A stretch of DNA of 64,000 nucleotides, from NCBI GenBank assembly GCA_963837105.1, contig CAWIMG010000032.1, forward strand, positions 1 to 64,000. Direction: 5' to 3'. The notes below the pieces were generated by a model. It saw nothing but the letters and a program-made list of their open reading frames with translations, made no database searches and was not told the origin of the DNA. This stretch comes from UBA9676 sp963837105 (GTDB lineage: Bacteria; Actinomycetota; Actinomycetes; Streptosporangiales; Streptosporangiaceae). Shown in pieces: positions 7,908-16,642 of this stretch; the stretch's first letter is position 1; each line of letters begins with the position of its first letter. A program made the position numbers and the translations under genes.

Positions 7908-9179
7908 CTACCCGGCGATGACCGTGCCCTCGACCGCGCCAAACCCGATCGTCACCCCGTCCGCGCCTGGCGCGGTGGCAGTGATCCGCACCGTGTCGCC
8001 ATCGGCCAGGTACCCGCGGGTGTCACCACCGGCCAGGGTCACCGGCCGGGTGCCGTCCCAGGTGAGCTCCAGCAGGCAGCCACGCTCGCCCGGCCCGGGA
8101 CCGGACACGGTGCCGGACGCGAACAGGTCGCCGGTGCGCAGCCGGGCCCCGTTCACGGTGGCGTGGGCCAGCTGCTGGGGAGGAGTCCAGTACATGCGCC
8201 GGAAGACCGGCCGGGCTACCGGATGGTCGTTGATCGTGATCTGCAGCGCGAGGTCCAGCCCCCACGGCTCGGCACAGTCCAGGTAGGCCAGTGGCGGCGG
8301 GTCCTGCCGGGGCGGCGGCACCCGGGCCGCCTCCAGCGCCGCCACCGGCACCACCCACGGTGATACCGACGTGGCGAACGACTTGCCGAGGAACGGTCCC
8401 AGCGGCTGCATCTCCCACATCTGAAGATCGCGCGCGCTCCAGTCATTGACCAGCAAGAAGCCAAACGCATGCTGCCGGAACTCACCGGTAGCCACCCGCT
8501 GGCCCGGCCGGGTGCCGACCCCGGCCACGAACCCGACCTCGGCCTCGAAATCAAGCCGCTGGCTCAGCCCGAACCCGGGGGCTGACCCGCCGGTGGGCAG
8601 GTACTGCCCGTGCGGGCGGATGACCGGGGTACCGGAGACGGCCACCGAGCCGGCCCGGCCGTGGTAGCCGGCTGGCAGGTGCAGCCAGTTGCGCGGCAGC
8701 GATGGCGAGCCGGGGCGGAAGATTTCCCCCACCGTGCTGGCGTGATCACGGGAGGAGTAGAAGTCCACGTAGTCGGCGACCGCGAAGGGCAGCCGCAGCC
8801 GCACCGCAGCCAGGCTGGCCAGGTGGGGCCCGGCCCGGTCCCGCTGGCGCGGGTCGGTGAGCAGGTCGGTCAGGCGGCGGCGGACCGCTTGCCAGGCCGC
8901 GGGGCCGGCCGCCATGAAGCCGTTCAGCGTCGGCGCGTCGAACCAGCGGGCCGTGGGCTCCGGACCGCCGCCGGGCGATGGCCCGTCATCGCCGTGCCGC
9001 CCGCCATCGGCAAGCAGCCCGTCGCTGGCCAGGCCGGCCAGATCGAGGACATGGTCGCCGATGGCGACCCCCACCCGCGGCCCTCCGCCTGGCGGGGCGA
9101 ATACCCCGTACGGCAGGTTCTGGACCGGGAAGTGGCTGCCCGCCGGCACCTCGACCCAGGACGCGGCGGCCGTGGTCAC
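7908..9179 (-). CDS. fahA: Fumarylacetoacetase
   Basis: This enzyme hydrolyses 4-fumarylacetoacetate to fumarate and acetoacetate, the last step of tyrosine/homogentisate breakdown. The product is 423 residues, the usual size. It has the N-terminal FAH domain (HFPVQNLPYGVFAPPG) and the catalytic FAH fold with DYVDFYSSRDHAS, LPAGYHGRAGSVAVSG, DFEAEVGFVAG and the metal/substrate region GKSFATSVSPWVVP. The frame stays open far upstream, but the GTG at 9179 starts right before the conserved domain and overlaps the upstream gene's stop as GTGA, so the two genes are translationally coupled. hmgA or hppD homologues are not nearby. Confidence 0.9.
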   Translation of the reverse strand: MTTAAASWVEVPAGSHFPVQNLPYGVFAPPGGGPRVGVAIGDHVLDLAGLASDGLLADGGRHGDDGPSPGGGPEPTARWFDAPTLNGFMAAGPAAWQAVRRRLTDLLTDPRQRDRAGPHLASLAAVRLRLPFAVADYVDFYSSRDHASTVGEIFRPGSPSLPRNWLHLPAGYHGRAGSVAVSGTPVIRPHGQYLPTGGSAPGFGLSQRLDFEAEVGFVAGVGTRPGQRVATGEFRQHAFGFLLVNDWSARDLQMWEMQPLGPFLGKSFATSVSPWVVPVAALEAARVPPPRQDPPPLAYLDCAEPWGLDLALQITINDHPVARPVFRRMYWTPPQQLAHATVNGARLRTGDLFASGTVSGPGPGERGCLLELTWDGTRPVTLAGGDTRGYLADGDTVRITATAPGADGVTIGFGAVEGTVIAG

Positions 9180-11044
9180 CCGCCGTCGGTCTCCGGTGCG
9201 TTGGGGTGGGTGGGGCCACCGAGGATCCGGTCGAGGAACGGCACGGTCGTGCCCGGCGGGGCGCCCGCCCCGGGAGCGGGGGGCGCCCCGGGAGCGGGAG
9301 CCCGGCCCGGGAACCGGCCGGACGGCGGGGGTGGCCGCGCGCACGGGTCCCGCCGCCAAGGTGGCGGAAGCAGGCCCAGCGACTGGACCGGCGGTGGGGA
9401 GGGCCCCGGCTGGTGTAACGGCCGTGGGAGTCCGCATGGGCGGTGCGCCGACGGTGGGAGTGGTCTGGGCAAGTGATACAGGCGCGGGTGGGGTCCCGGC
9501 CGGTGGCACGGCAGCAGGTGGAGCCTCGGCCGGTGGCACGGCGGGTGGGGCTCCGGCCGGTGGCACGGCCGCGACAGGTGACGCCTCGGGCCCAGTGGCG
9601 GTACCGAGCGGGGTGCCACTGGCAGGTTCATAAGCACGGGCAGTCCCGGTAGGCCAGGCAGCGCCGGCCGTGCCCGGTGCCGGGACACCTGGCCCGGGCG
9701 GCGTGGCCGCCGAGGTGAATCCCGCTCCGGCTGGGGCGGGGGTCCGGGTTCCGGTTCCGGGCGGGGGAGCCTCAGCGGGCTGGGTGCCCGTGATGTCCTG
9801 GGCAGCCTCAGCGGACGGGGTGCCTGCGGCGGGCTGGGTGGCTGCGCCGGGCTGAGGAGTATCAGCGGGCTGGGTGCCTGGGCCGGACTGGGCAGCCTCA
9901 GCGGACGGGGTGCCTGCGGCGGGCTGGGTGGCTGCGCCGGGCTGAGGAGTATCAGCGGGCTGGGTGCCTGGGCCGGACTGGGCAGCCTCAGTGTGCTGAG
10001 CGCCCGCGCCGGGCTGGGTGGCTGCGCGGGCTGAGGAGTATCAGCCGGCTGGGCCCCCGGCACCGTCTGGGGCTCGCCAGCGGGCTGGGCGCCCGTGGTG
10101 GTCTGGGCAGTCCTGGCGGGTGGGGTGGGACCGGGGGGTGCGGTGGCGCCGGCGGGCCCGGTGGCACGAACCGCTCCCGGGGTTCCGGCCGGGGCCGTGG
10201 GCTCGGCTTCGTAGCTCACCGCCGGTCCCACATCTAGGTCCTCGCCCGTCAACGTGGTGGGCGGGCGAGGAGCGGCGTCGTCCCGGCCGGGCGTGTCCGC
10301 ACCTTCCGGCGTGGCAGCCGGGCCGGGGCGCTTGCTGCCGGCGGCCTCGCCATTGGCGATGGCAGCCCGTGTCCCGGCCGCCGCTCCGGCCGCCGCGCCG
10401 GCCCGCTCTGGCGGCTGGCCGGCCCGTGGCTCCATCAAGTCCCTGACGCCGGTGCGCGGCGTGTCCGCCGTACCCGGCCCCTTGCCGGGACCACCTGCCC
10501 AGCTGACGGCACCAGCTGAGCCACTGGCCGCCACGCCGTCACCGGGGCTGGCCGGGCCAGCTTGCTGGGCGTCGGTACTGGCAGCCCGGATCCGGCGCCA
10601 GTGCCGGAGCATGGCCAGCAGCATCCCGAAGCCCATCAGCAGCAGCGCCCAGGGGAGGACGGCTACCACGGCCCTGGTCGGCTGGGCCGGCAGGCTGATG
10701 TTCATCGCGTACAGGGCATTGCCGGTGGCCACGGCCGCGAGCAGGAGGATGAGGCATGCCCACACGTAGCAGCGGGTCCACAGGCCGGCGGTGCGCAGCG
10801 CCAGCGCGGCGGCACAGGACATGACCAGCATCGCGTCGAGGATGACCGGGTACAGCCGGGCCAGTTCAGCGGAAACGCCGGCATTCAGTGCGATCTGATG
10901 GATGCCCTGGTAGGACAGTACGAAGGCGGCCCCAGCCACCAGCACCACCCCGGCGACGACCGCGGTGAGCGCGGCCGCGCGCAGGCGCGGGCTGGGTTCG
11001 GCCGGCCGGGGCTCGGCCATCGCGGGATAGTCGCTGGTCTCCAC
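9176..11044 (-). CDS. DUF2637 membrane protein with long Pro/Ala-rich tail
   Basis: A DUF2637 protein of unknown function; the family is common in actinobacteria, often on conjugative elements. The start is a GTG at 11044 with GGAAGGA upstream. Four membrane helices occupy about residues 22-135 (AALTAVVAGVVLVAGAAFVL; LYPVILDAMLVMSCAAALAL; CYVWACLILLLAAVATGNAL; AVVAVLPWALLLMGFGMLL). The remaining roughly 490 residues are a Pro/Ala/Gly-rich low-complexity tail ending in TVPFLDRILGG. The tail contains a DNA repeat in which one copy lacks a base, so part of the tail as read here (roughly 9300-10028) is probably in the wrong frame. The stop overlaps the fahA start. Confidence 0.72.
   Translation of the reverse strand: METSDYPAMAEPRPAEPSPRLRAAALTAVVAGVVLVAGAAFVLSYQGIHQIALNAGVSAELARLYPVILDAMLVMSCAAALALRTAGLWTRCYVWACLILLLAAVATGNALYAMNISLPAQPTRAVVAVLPWALLLMGFGMLLAMLRHWRRIRAASTDAQQAGPASPGDGVAASGSAGAVSWAGGPGKGPGTADTPRTGVRDLMEPRAGQPPERAGAAAGAAAGTRAAIANGEAAGSKRPGPAATPEGADTPGRDDAAPRPPTTLTGEDLDVGPAVSYEAEPTAPAGTPGAVRATGPAGATAPPGPTPPARTAQTTTGAQPAGEPQTVPGAQPADTPQPAQPPSPARALSTLRLPSPAQAPSPLILLSPAQPPSPPQAPRPLRLPSPAQAPSPLILLSPAQPPSPPQAPRPLRLPRTSRAPSPLRLPRPEPEPGPPPQPERDSPRRPRRPGQVSRHRARPALPGLPGLPVLMNLPVAPRSVPPLGPRRHLSRPCHRPEPHPPCHRPRLHLLPCHRPGPHPRLYHLPRPLPPSAHRPCGLPRPLHQPGPSPPPVQSLGLLPPPWRRDPCARPPPPSGRFPGRAPAPGAPPAPGAGAPPGTTVPFLDRILGGPTHPNAPETDGG
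9801..10049. repeat. 90-bp tandem repeat within the DUF2637 gene tail
   Basis: Bases 9801-9890 and 9891-9980 are identical 90-bp copies. A third, diverged copy occupies about 9981-10049 and is shortened, including loss of one C in GCTGCGCCGGG at about 10027. Degenerate partial copies flank the array on its low-coordinate side. Ninety is a multiple of three, so the first two copies keep the frame, encoding a Pro/Ala/Thr/Gln-rich unit on the minus strand. Confidence 0.9.
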
Positions 11045-11629
11045 TGATCGATCCTTCCTGCCCCGTTGCCCGCCCGCTACTGCCCACCGCTGGCCGGGAC
11101 GGTCGGCATCGTGGCCCGCCCAGCAGTCTCGGGGCTGGCGGGCGGCGGGGTTGCGCTCGCGGCTGGGCTGGCATCACCTGGCGCGGGAACGGGCGGCCGT
11201 GGCCCGCCCAGATGATTTGCGCGTCAACTGGAGACGATATGCCGTACCACCAGGCGGCCGGGGAGGTTCGGTGCAAAGCGGCATGTCCGCTTTTCACCAC
11301 CCGGGTGGGGACGGTACTCCGGAGAGCTCATGAGACGGGGATTTGCGCGGCCTTGTCCCGCCGCTAAATGACGGCGCCCGCATTTCCTGGCGGCAATCGC
11401 GGCACCGCCCGGCCTTTACCGCAAATCGGCCGGCGGCGCGGCTGCCTCGGTGCCGGAAGGGCGGTGATTGCCGGGCCGGGCGATGGCACGCGGGCCGCCG
11501 GCCCGGTGACCCGTGGCCGTCACCGCTGGTGGGTAGCCGCCGTGGTAGCCGCGGGTGGGTGGCCGCCGGTGGGTAGCCGCCGGTGTTATGCCCGCGCGGC
11601 GGAGAGCGGGCCGCCGGTAGCCTTGGCCC
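11045..11629. other. Gene-poor intergenic region between the DUF2637 gene and cysS
   Basis: No convincing coding frame or RNA gene is visible in these 585 bases. The left part must carry the DUF2637 gene promoter (minus strand). Bases 11523-11585 contain an imperfect short repeat built on GGTGGGTAGCCGCC (about four copies), which is G-run rich. Confidence 0.5.
11618..11623 (+). promoter_or_regulatory. Leaderless-type -10 element before cysS
   Basis: TAGCCT ends 6 nt before the GTG at 11630. This supports 11630, not the ATG at 11646, as the native start codon of cysS. Confidence 0.4.
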
Positions 11630-13085
11630 GTGACGCTCCGCCTCTATGACACGGCCGCGCGCAGAGGTGCGCGATTTCGTCCCGCTCGTGCCCGGGAAGG
11701 TCTCGCTCTACCTGTGTGGTGCCACCGTGCAGGCGCCACCCCACATCGGGCACATCCGGTCCGGGGTGAGTTTCGACGTACTGGTCCGCTGGCTGAAGAC
11801 GAGCGGTTACCAGGTCACGTTTTGCCGGAATGTCACCGATATCGACGACAAGATCCTGCGGGTGGCCACCGCCGAAGGTGTTCCGTGGTGGCAGGTGGCG
11901 CAGCGCAACGAGCGGGCCTTCGGCCGCGCCTACGACGTGCTCGGCTGCCTGCCACCCGAGGTGGAGCCGCGGGCGACCGGCCATGTGCCGGAGATGGTCG
12001 AGCTGATGCGCCGGCTGATCGGCAGCGGCCATGCCTACAGCGCGGGCGGAGATGTCTATTTCGACATCAGCTCCTGCCCCTCCTACGGGTCACTGTCCGG
12101 CCAGCGGCCCGAGCACATGCTGGCCGCCGACGACACCGACACCACCGGCGCCAAACGTGATCCGCGTGACTTCACTTTGTGGAAGGGCGCGAAGCCGGGC
12201 GAGCCGTCCTGGCCGACCCCCTGGGGGCCGGGCCGTCCCGGCTGGCACCTGGAGTGCTCGGCCATGGCGACCAAGTACCTCGGCCCGGCGTTCGACATCC
12301 ACGGCGGCGGGCTGGACCTGGTGTTCCCGCACCACGAGAACGAGCTGGCCCAATCGCGCGCGGCGGGCGATGGGTTCGCGCAGTACTGGCTGCACAACGG
12401 CCTGGTCGGGGTGGCCGGCGAGAAGATGAGCAAGTCACTGGGGAACTCGCTGCTGGTGGACGCGATGATCACCCAGGTACGGCCGGTCGAATTGCGTTAC
12501 TACCTGGGCCAGGCCCACTACCGGTCCGGGCTGGAGTACTCGCCGGAGGCGCTGGCCGAGGCGGTCGCCGCCTACCGGGGGATCGAGGGCTTCGTGCTGC
12601 GGGCGGCCGAGCTCACCGGCCCGGCCGGCGGCGCCCGCGGTCCCGCGGACGCCACGATGGCCAGCGCCGGGCCTGGCGGTGCGGCCAGCGCCAGCGGGGA
12701 GTGGCCAGCCAGGTTCGCGGCCGCGCTGGACGACGACCTGGCCGTGCCGCAGGCGCTGGCGGTCGTCCACGACGTGCTCCGCTCCGGCAACAACGCACTC
12801 GCGGCGGGGGACGCCGAAGCTGTGGCCAGCGCGCTGGCCTCGGTCCGCGGCATGCTCGGCGTGCTCGGGCTGGACCCGCTGGCGCCGCCGTGGGTGTCCC
12901 GGGCAGGCGACGACGACCTGCGCGGCGTGGTCGAGGCGCTGGTCACCATGGCGCTCGATGAGCGGCAGGCGGCGCGGGAGCGCAAGGACTTCGCGGCGGC
13001 CGACGCGATCAGGGACCGGCTGCGAGCGGCCGGGGTGATCATCGAGGACACCCCGTACGGGCCACGATTCGAGCTGAAGCGATGA
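11630..13085 (+). CDS. cysS: Cysteinyl-tRNA synthetase, frame break near the start
   Basis: CysRS charges tRNA-Cys with cysteine; it is an essential class I synthetase. Signature motifs are present: PPHIGHIRSG (HIGH), zinc-site Cys in LYLCGATV and LECSAMATKYLG, HHENELAQS, and GEKMSKSLGN (KMSKS). The expected N-terminus VTLRLYDTAAR is encoded from the GTG at 11630, but the rest (EVRDFVPLVPGKV onwards) is in another frame. Removing one base near 11663 joins them. An ATG at 11646 gives an uninterrupted 479-residue product lacking the first beta strand and is the alternative start. It overlaps rlmB by 4 nt (ATGA). Confidence 0.9.
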
Positions 13086-14212
13086 GCCCGGCGGGCAAGC
13101 CCGGACGCGCGGGCAAGCCTGGATCCGCCGGGGGCAAGCCTGGCCGTGGCGGCCGGACCAAGTCCGGCAAGCCGCGCCCAGGCACCGGCGGGCACGGCAA
13201 GCGGCGGCTGGAAGGCAAGGGACCGACCCCACCCGCGCATCTGCGGCCAGGCCACCCGGCGCAGCGCCGCGCCGCCGCGGCCGCCCGGGGGGATGCCGGG
13301 CCCGGGGACGCGGCCGGGGAACCCACCCGGGCCGGGCGGCCGGGACGGGCCGCGAGCGCGGGTGAACCCCCGTCCGGGGCTGGCCGGGGACGGAGCCGGG
13401 CGGGCGCCAGTCGTTCGGCTGGCAAGGGAGAACAAGCCAGCCGGCGGGCGCGCGGTGCCGGCGACGCGCCCGAGGTCGTTGCCGGGCGGAACGCGGTACT
13501 GGAAGCGCTGGCCGCCGGGGTGCCCGCCACCGCGCTGTTCGCCGCCCAGCGGCTGGATGCCGACGACCGGGTCCGGGACGTGATCGGCCGGGCGGCGCAG
13601 GCCAGGGTGCCGATGATCGAGGCCAGCCGCCCCGAACTGGACCGGATCACCGGCGGCGCCATCCACCAGGGGCTGGCGCTGCGGATCGCGCCCTACTCAT
13701 ACGCCCATCCGGCGGACCTGACCGCGCGGGCGGCAGCGGCGGGCCAGCCACCGCTCGTCGCTGCCCTGGACGGGGTCACCGACCCGCGCAACCTGGGTGC
13801 GATCGCCCGCTCGGTGGCGGCGTTCGGCGGGCATGGGGTGCTGATCCCGGCCCGGCGGTCGGCGCGGGTCACCGCGGGGGCCTGGAAGGCATCGGCCGGT
13901 GCGCTCGCCCGGGTCCCGGTGGCCCAGGCGCCGAATCTGTCCCGGGCGCTGGCCGCGTACGCGGAAGCGGGCTTGTTCGTGGTCGGCCTGGACGCGGCGG
14001 GCGGGACCAGCGTGGACGAGCTGGAAGTCGCGGACGGCCCACTGGTGCTGGTGATCGGCTCGGAGGGGCGTGGCCTTTCCCGGCTGGTCGCAGAGCACTG
14101 TGACCTGCTGGCCGGGATTCCGATGGCGGCCGCGGCCGAGTCGCTGAACGCCGCGGTGGCGGCCGGGATCGCGCTGCACGCGATAGCCGCCCGGCGTGCC
14201 CCGCGGCGGTGA
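13082..14212 (+). CDS. rlmB: 23S rRNA (guanosine-2'-O-)-methyltransferase RlmB
   Basis: A SpoU/TrmH-family (SPOUT) methyltransferase acting on G2251 (E. coli numbering) of 23S rRNA. The N-terminal 135 residues are a Lys/Arg/Gly/Pro-rich, probably disordered and RNA-binding extension, longer than in most homologues. Then come the substrate-binding domain (VVAGRNAVLEAL, about 137-215) and the knotted catalytic domain with PLVAALDGVTDPRNLGAIAR, LVLVIGSEGRGLSRL and the IPMAAAAESLNAAVAAGIAL loop. It overlaps cysS (ATGA), the conserved cysS-rlmB arrangement. Confidence 0.92.
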   Translation: MSPAGKPGRAGKPGSAGGKPGRGGRTKSGKPRPGTGGHGKRRLEGKGPTPPAHLRPGHPAQRRAAAAARGDAGPGDAAGEPTRAGRPGRAASAGEPPSGAGRGRSRAGASRSAGKGEQASRRARGAGDAPEVVAGRNAVLEALAAGVPATALFAAQRLDADDRVRDVIGRAAQARVPMIEASRPELDRITGGAIHQGLALRIAPYSYAHPADLTARAAAAGQPPLVAALDGVTDPRNLGAIARSVAAFGGHGVLIPARRSARVTAGAWKASAGALARVPVAQAPNLSRALAAYAEAGLFVVGLDAAGGTSVDELEVADGPLVLVIGSEGRGLSRLVAEHCDLLAGIPMAAAAESLNAAVAAGIALHAIAARRAPRR

Positions 14213-14268
14213 CCGGCCACCCGCCGGCACCGGCCGGGCGGTAGCTGGCGGGGCCCGCCGGCGGGCGC

Positions 14269-14274
14269 TATCGT
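14269..14274 (+). promoter_or_regulatory. Leaderless-type -10 element before the IclR gene
   Basis: TATCGT lies 7 nt before the GTG start at 14282, and no Shine-Dalgarno sequence precedes that codon. Confidence 0.38.
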
Positions 14275-14281
14275 TCGCAAT

Positions 14282-15103
14282 GTGAACAAGCGGGGTGGGG
14301 CGGCCAGCACTGACGGGCGCCGGACCGACTTCGTCCAGTCGCTGGACCGGGGCCTGGCCGTCATCCGCTGCTTCTCCTCCGAGCACCCATCGCTGACGCT
14401 GTCCGAAGTGGCTGAGCGCACCGGGCTGACCCGGGCGGCCGCCCGTCGGTTCCTGCTGACCCTGCAGGAGCTGGGCTACGTGGGCAGCACTGGGCGGCAG
14501 TTCTCGCTCCGGCCCCGGGTGCTGGCGCTCGGGTATGCGTATCTGTCCTCGTTCAGCGTTGCCCAGATCGCCCAGCCGCACCTGGAGGACCTGACCGAGG
14601 AACTGCACGAATCCTGCTCGGTGAGTGTGCTGGACGGTGATGACCTGGTCTACGTGGCCCGGGCATCGGCGAACCGGATCATGACGATCGCGCTCACGGT
14701 CGGCACCCGGCTGCCGCCCTACCCGACCTCGATGGGCCGGGTCCTGCTCGCCCACCTGCCGGCGGCTGAGCTGGATACGTACCTGAGCCGGACCGAGCTG
14801 CGCAAGCTCACCGAACGGACGGTGGTGGATCCGGCCGAGCTGCGCGCGATCCTGGCGACCGTCCGCAGCCAGGGCTGGGCAGCGGTGGACCAGGAGCTGG
14901 AGGCCGGCGTCCGCTCCATCGCGGTCCCCATCCAGGACAGCTCAGGCAAGGTGGTGGCGGCCATCAACGCCAGCGCGCACGCGGCCCGGGTACCCATGCG
15001 GACGCTGGAGAAGGAGTTCCTGCCCCGGCTGCTCGACAGCGCCCGGCAGATCGACAGCGAGCTGGCCACCCGGCTGTCCAGCGGTGCACGGGCGGGCAGG
15101 TAG
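14282..15103 (+). CDS. IclR-family transcriptional regulator, PcaR/PobR-like
   Basis: A 273-residue IclR regulator. It has an N-terminal winged helix (LDRGLAVIRCFSSEHPSLTL ... TGLTRAAARRFLLTLQELGY, about 20-85) and a C-terminal effector domain (about 95-265; LEAGVRSIAVPIQDSSGKVV). The opening (FVQSLDRGLAVIRCF) and the RAAARRFLLTL recognition helix are typical of the PcaR/PcaU/PobR subgroup, which controls aromatic ring-cleavage genes. A ring-cleavage dioxygenase gene lies 630 nt past its end on the opposite strand and is a plausible target, though they do not share a promoter region. Confidence 0.88.
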   Translation: MNKRGGAASTDGRRTDFVQSLDRGLAVIRCFSSEHPSLTLSEVAERTGLTRAAARRFLLTLQELGYVGSTGRQFSLRPRVLALGYAYLSSFSVAQIAQPHLEDLTEELHESCSVSVLDGDDLVYVARASANRIMTIALTVGTRLPPYPTSMGRVLLAHLPAAELDTYLSRTELRKLTERTVVDPAELRAILATVRSQGWAAVDQELEAGVRSIAVPIQDSSGKVVAAINASAHAARVPMRTLEKEFLPRLLDSARQIDSELATRLSSGARAGR

Positions 15104-15125
15104 CACACACCTCGAATATTTGTTC

Positions 15126-15131
15126 TATGCT
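15126..15131 (+). promoter_or_regulatory. Leaderless-type -10 element before the AlkB-like gene
   Basis: TATGCT lies 7 nt before the ATG at 15139, favouring that codon over the ATG at 15127, which overlaps the element itself. Confidence 0.4.
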
Positions 15132-15138
15132 TGGCCCT

Positions 15139-15768
15139 ATGGCAGGGACGTTCCAGGCATCGCTGCTCGACCTGGCGGTGCGGCCCGGGCCGGCACCGCT
15201 GGCGGGGTCGGTCCGCAGGCGGGCGCTCGCGCACGGAGCCTGGCTGGACGTCCGGCCAGGCTGGCTGGCGGGCGCGGACGAACTGTTCGGCGCGCTGCTC
15301 ACCGGCGTGCCATGGCGGGCCGAGCGGCGGTTCATGTACGACCGGGTGGTAGACGTGCCCCGGCTGCTGTGCTTCTACGGCGACGGCGAGCCGCTGCCCG
15401 ATCCGGCGCTGACCGCCGCCCGGGTGGCGCTGGACCGGTACTACCGCCCGGAACTGGGCGAGTCACTGTGCACGGCCGGGCTCTGCCTGTACCGGGACGG
15501 GCGGGACAGTGTCGCCTGGCACGGCGACACCATCGGCCGGGGCAGCACCGAAGACACCGTGGTCGCGATCGTCTCCCTGGGGGCTCCCCGGGCGCTGATG
15601 CTGCGGCCCCGCGGCGGTGGCCCCGCGCTGCGCTTTGACCTGGGGCACGGCGACCTGCTGGTGATGGGCGGCAGCTGCCAGCGCACCTGGGAGCACGCGG
15701 TGCCGAAGACCGCCCGCGCCAGCGGCCCGCGGATCAGTGTCCAGTTCCGCCCGCGCGGGGTTCGCTGA
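15139..15768 (+). CDS. AlkB-like 2-oxoglutarate/Fe(II)-dependent dioxygenase
   Basis: A member of the AlkB family, which removes alkyl groups from DNA or RNA bases by oxidative demethylation. The 209-residue protein shows the iron ligands in VAWHGDTIGRG (HxD) and WEHAVPK (distal His), and the 2-oxoglutarate-binding Arg pair in RISVQFRPR at the C-terminus. DLLVMGGSCQRTW precedes the distal His as in AlkB homologues. The gene converges with the ring-cleavage dioxygenase gene, and their 3' ends overlap by 35 nt. Substrate (DNA repair or RNA) is not determined. Confidence 0.88.
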   Translation: MAGTFQASLLDLAVRPGPAPLAGSVRRRALAHGAWLDVRPGWLAGADELFGALLTGVPWRAERRFMYDRVVDVPRLLCFYGDGEPLPDPALTAARVALDRYYRPELGESLCTAGLCLYRDGRDSVAWHGDTIGRGSTEDTVVAIVSLGAPRALMLRPRGGGPALRFDLGHGDLLVMGGSCQRTWEHAVPKTARASGPRISVQFRPRGVR

Positions 15769-16642
15769 CGGCCGGCAGCAGGGCGACATCGAAGTGGACG
15801 GCCCGGAACGGGTTGGGCAACCCGTACCCGGCGGCCCGGGCCGGGTCGTCCACCAGCGCGAAGTCCCGGACCAGGCTCTCCTTCACGCCAAATACCGCGT
15901 CCGAGTCGATGTAGCGGCTGCCGGCCACGAACAGGTGGGTGGTCACCCGCTGGTGCCCCGGTGCGGTCACGATGAAGTGGATGTGCGCCGGCCGGTACGG
16001 ATGGCGGCCGGTCATCCGCAGCAGTTCGCCGACCGGGCCGTCGTCCGGGATCGGGTAGTAGCTGGGCACGATGGTGGTGAACCAGAAGCGGCCGCCAGCA
16101 TCGGCGGTGAACAGCCCGCGCAGGTTCCGCTCCGGCTGGATGCCCGGTTGCTGCACGTCGTAGAACCCGTCCGCGCTGGCCTGCCAGACGTCCACCTGTG
16201 CGCCCGGCAGCGGTTCTCCGCCGGCGCGGGTCACCCGCCCAGTGACCAGGCACGGCTCACCCTTGCCCGCCAGCGAGATGGTGTCACCGAGCGCCCGCGG
16301 CGGGGAGGCCACCACATGGAACGGGCCGGTGACCGTAGACTCGGTCGATCCGCCCGCCGCGCGGTGATTGATGGCCTCCACCAGCATCGACACCCCGAGC
16401 ACGTCGGACAGCAGGATGAACTCCTGCCGTACCTCATCGCACCGGTGCCCGGTGGCGGTCAGGAACTCGATCGCCTGCTCCCACTCCGCCTCGGTCAGTG
16501 CCACGTCCTTGATGAAGGCGTGCAGATGGCGCACCAGCGAGGTGAGCACCTGGCGGAGCCGGGGCGGGGCACTGGCGAAGCTGGCCGCGACCACCTGCGC
16601 CGAGCGCTCCTCGGTGAACGGTTCAGGTTCCATGTACTGCAT
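15734..16642 (-). CDS. Intradiol dioxygenase, hydroxyquinol 1,2-dioxygenase type
   Basis: A non-haem Fe(III) enzyme that cleaves catechol-like rings between the hydroxyl groups. The ~302-residue product has the N-terminal helical dimerisation domain (about 10-100) and the catalytic beta-sandwich. Ligands are visible: Tyr in DGFYDVQQP, Tyr in IVPSYYPIP, and two His in YRPAHIHFIV. The DVWQASADGFYDVQQPG stretch and the length resemble hydroxyquinol 1,2-dioxygenases more than catechol enzymes. The frame is open to 16765, but the conserved part starts at the ATG at 16642; an AGGAGG lies 17 nt before it, rather far. No maleylacetate reductase is nearby. Confidence 0.85.
   Translation of the reverse strand: MQYMEPEPFTEERSAQVVAASFASAPPRLRQVLTSLVRHLHAFIKDVALTEAEWEQAIEFLTATGHRCDEVRQEFILLSDVLGVSMLVEAINHRAAGGSTESTVTGPFHVVASPPRALGDTISLAGKGEPCLVTGRVTRAGGEPLPGAQVDVWQASADGFYDVQQPGIQPERNLRGLFTADAGGRFWFTTIVPSYYPIPDDGPVGELLRMTGRHPYRPAHIHFIVTAPGHQRVTTHLFVAGSRYIDSDAVFGVKESLVRDFALVDDPARAAGYGLPNPFRAVHFDVALLPAVSEPRAGGTGH

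Noticed and set aside
9801..9980. A short direct-repeat array that could suggest a CRISPR
   Set aside because: The 90-bp units are contiguous without spacers and lie within a coding sequence; no cas gene is present.
11045..11629. Possible tRNA or small gene in the gap before cysS
   Set aside because: No cloverleaf-like stems or frame with codon bias were found; the short open frames are Arg/Gly-rich shadows.
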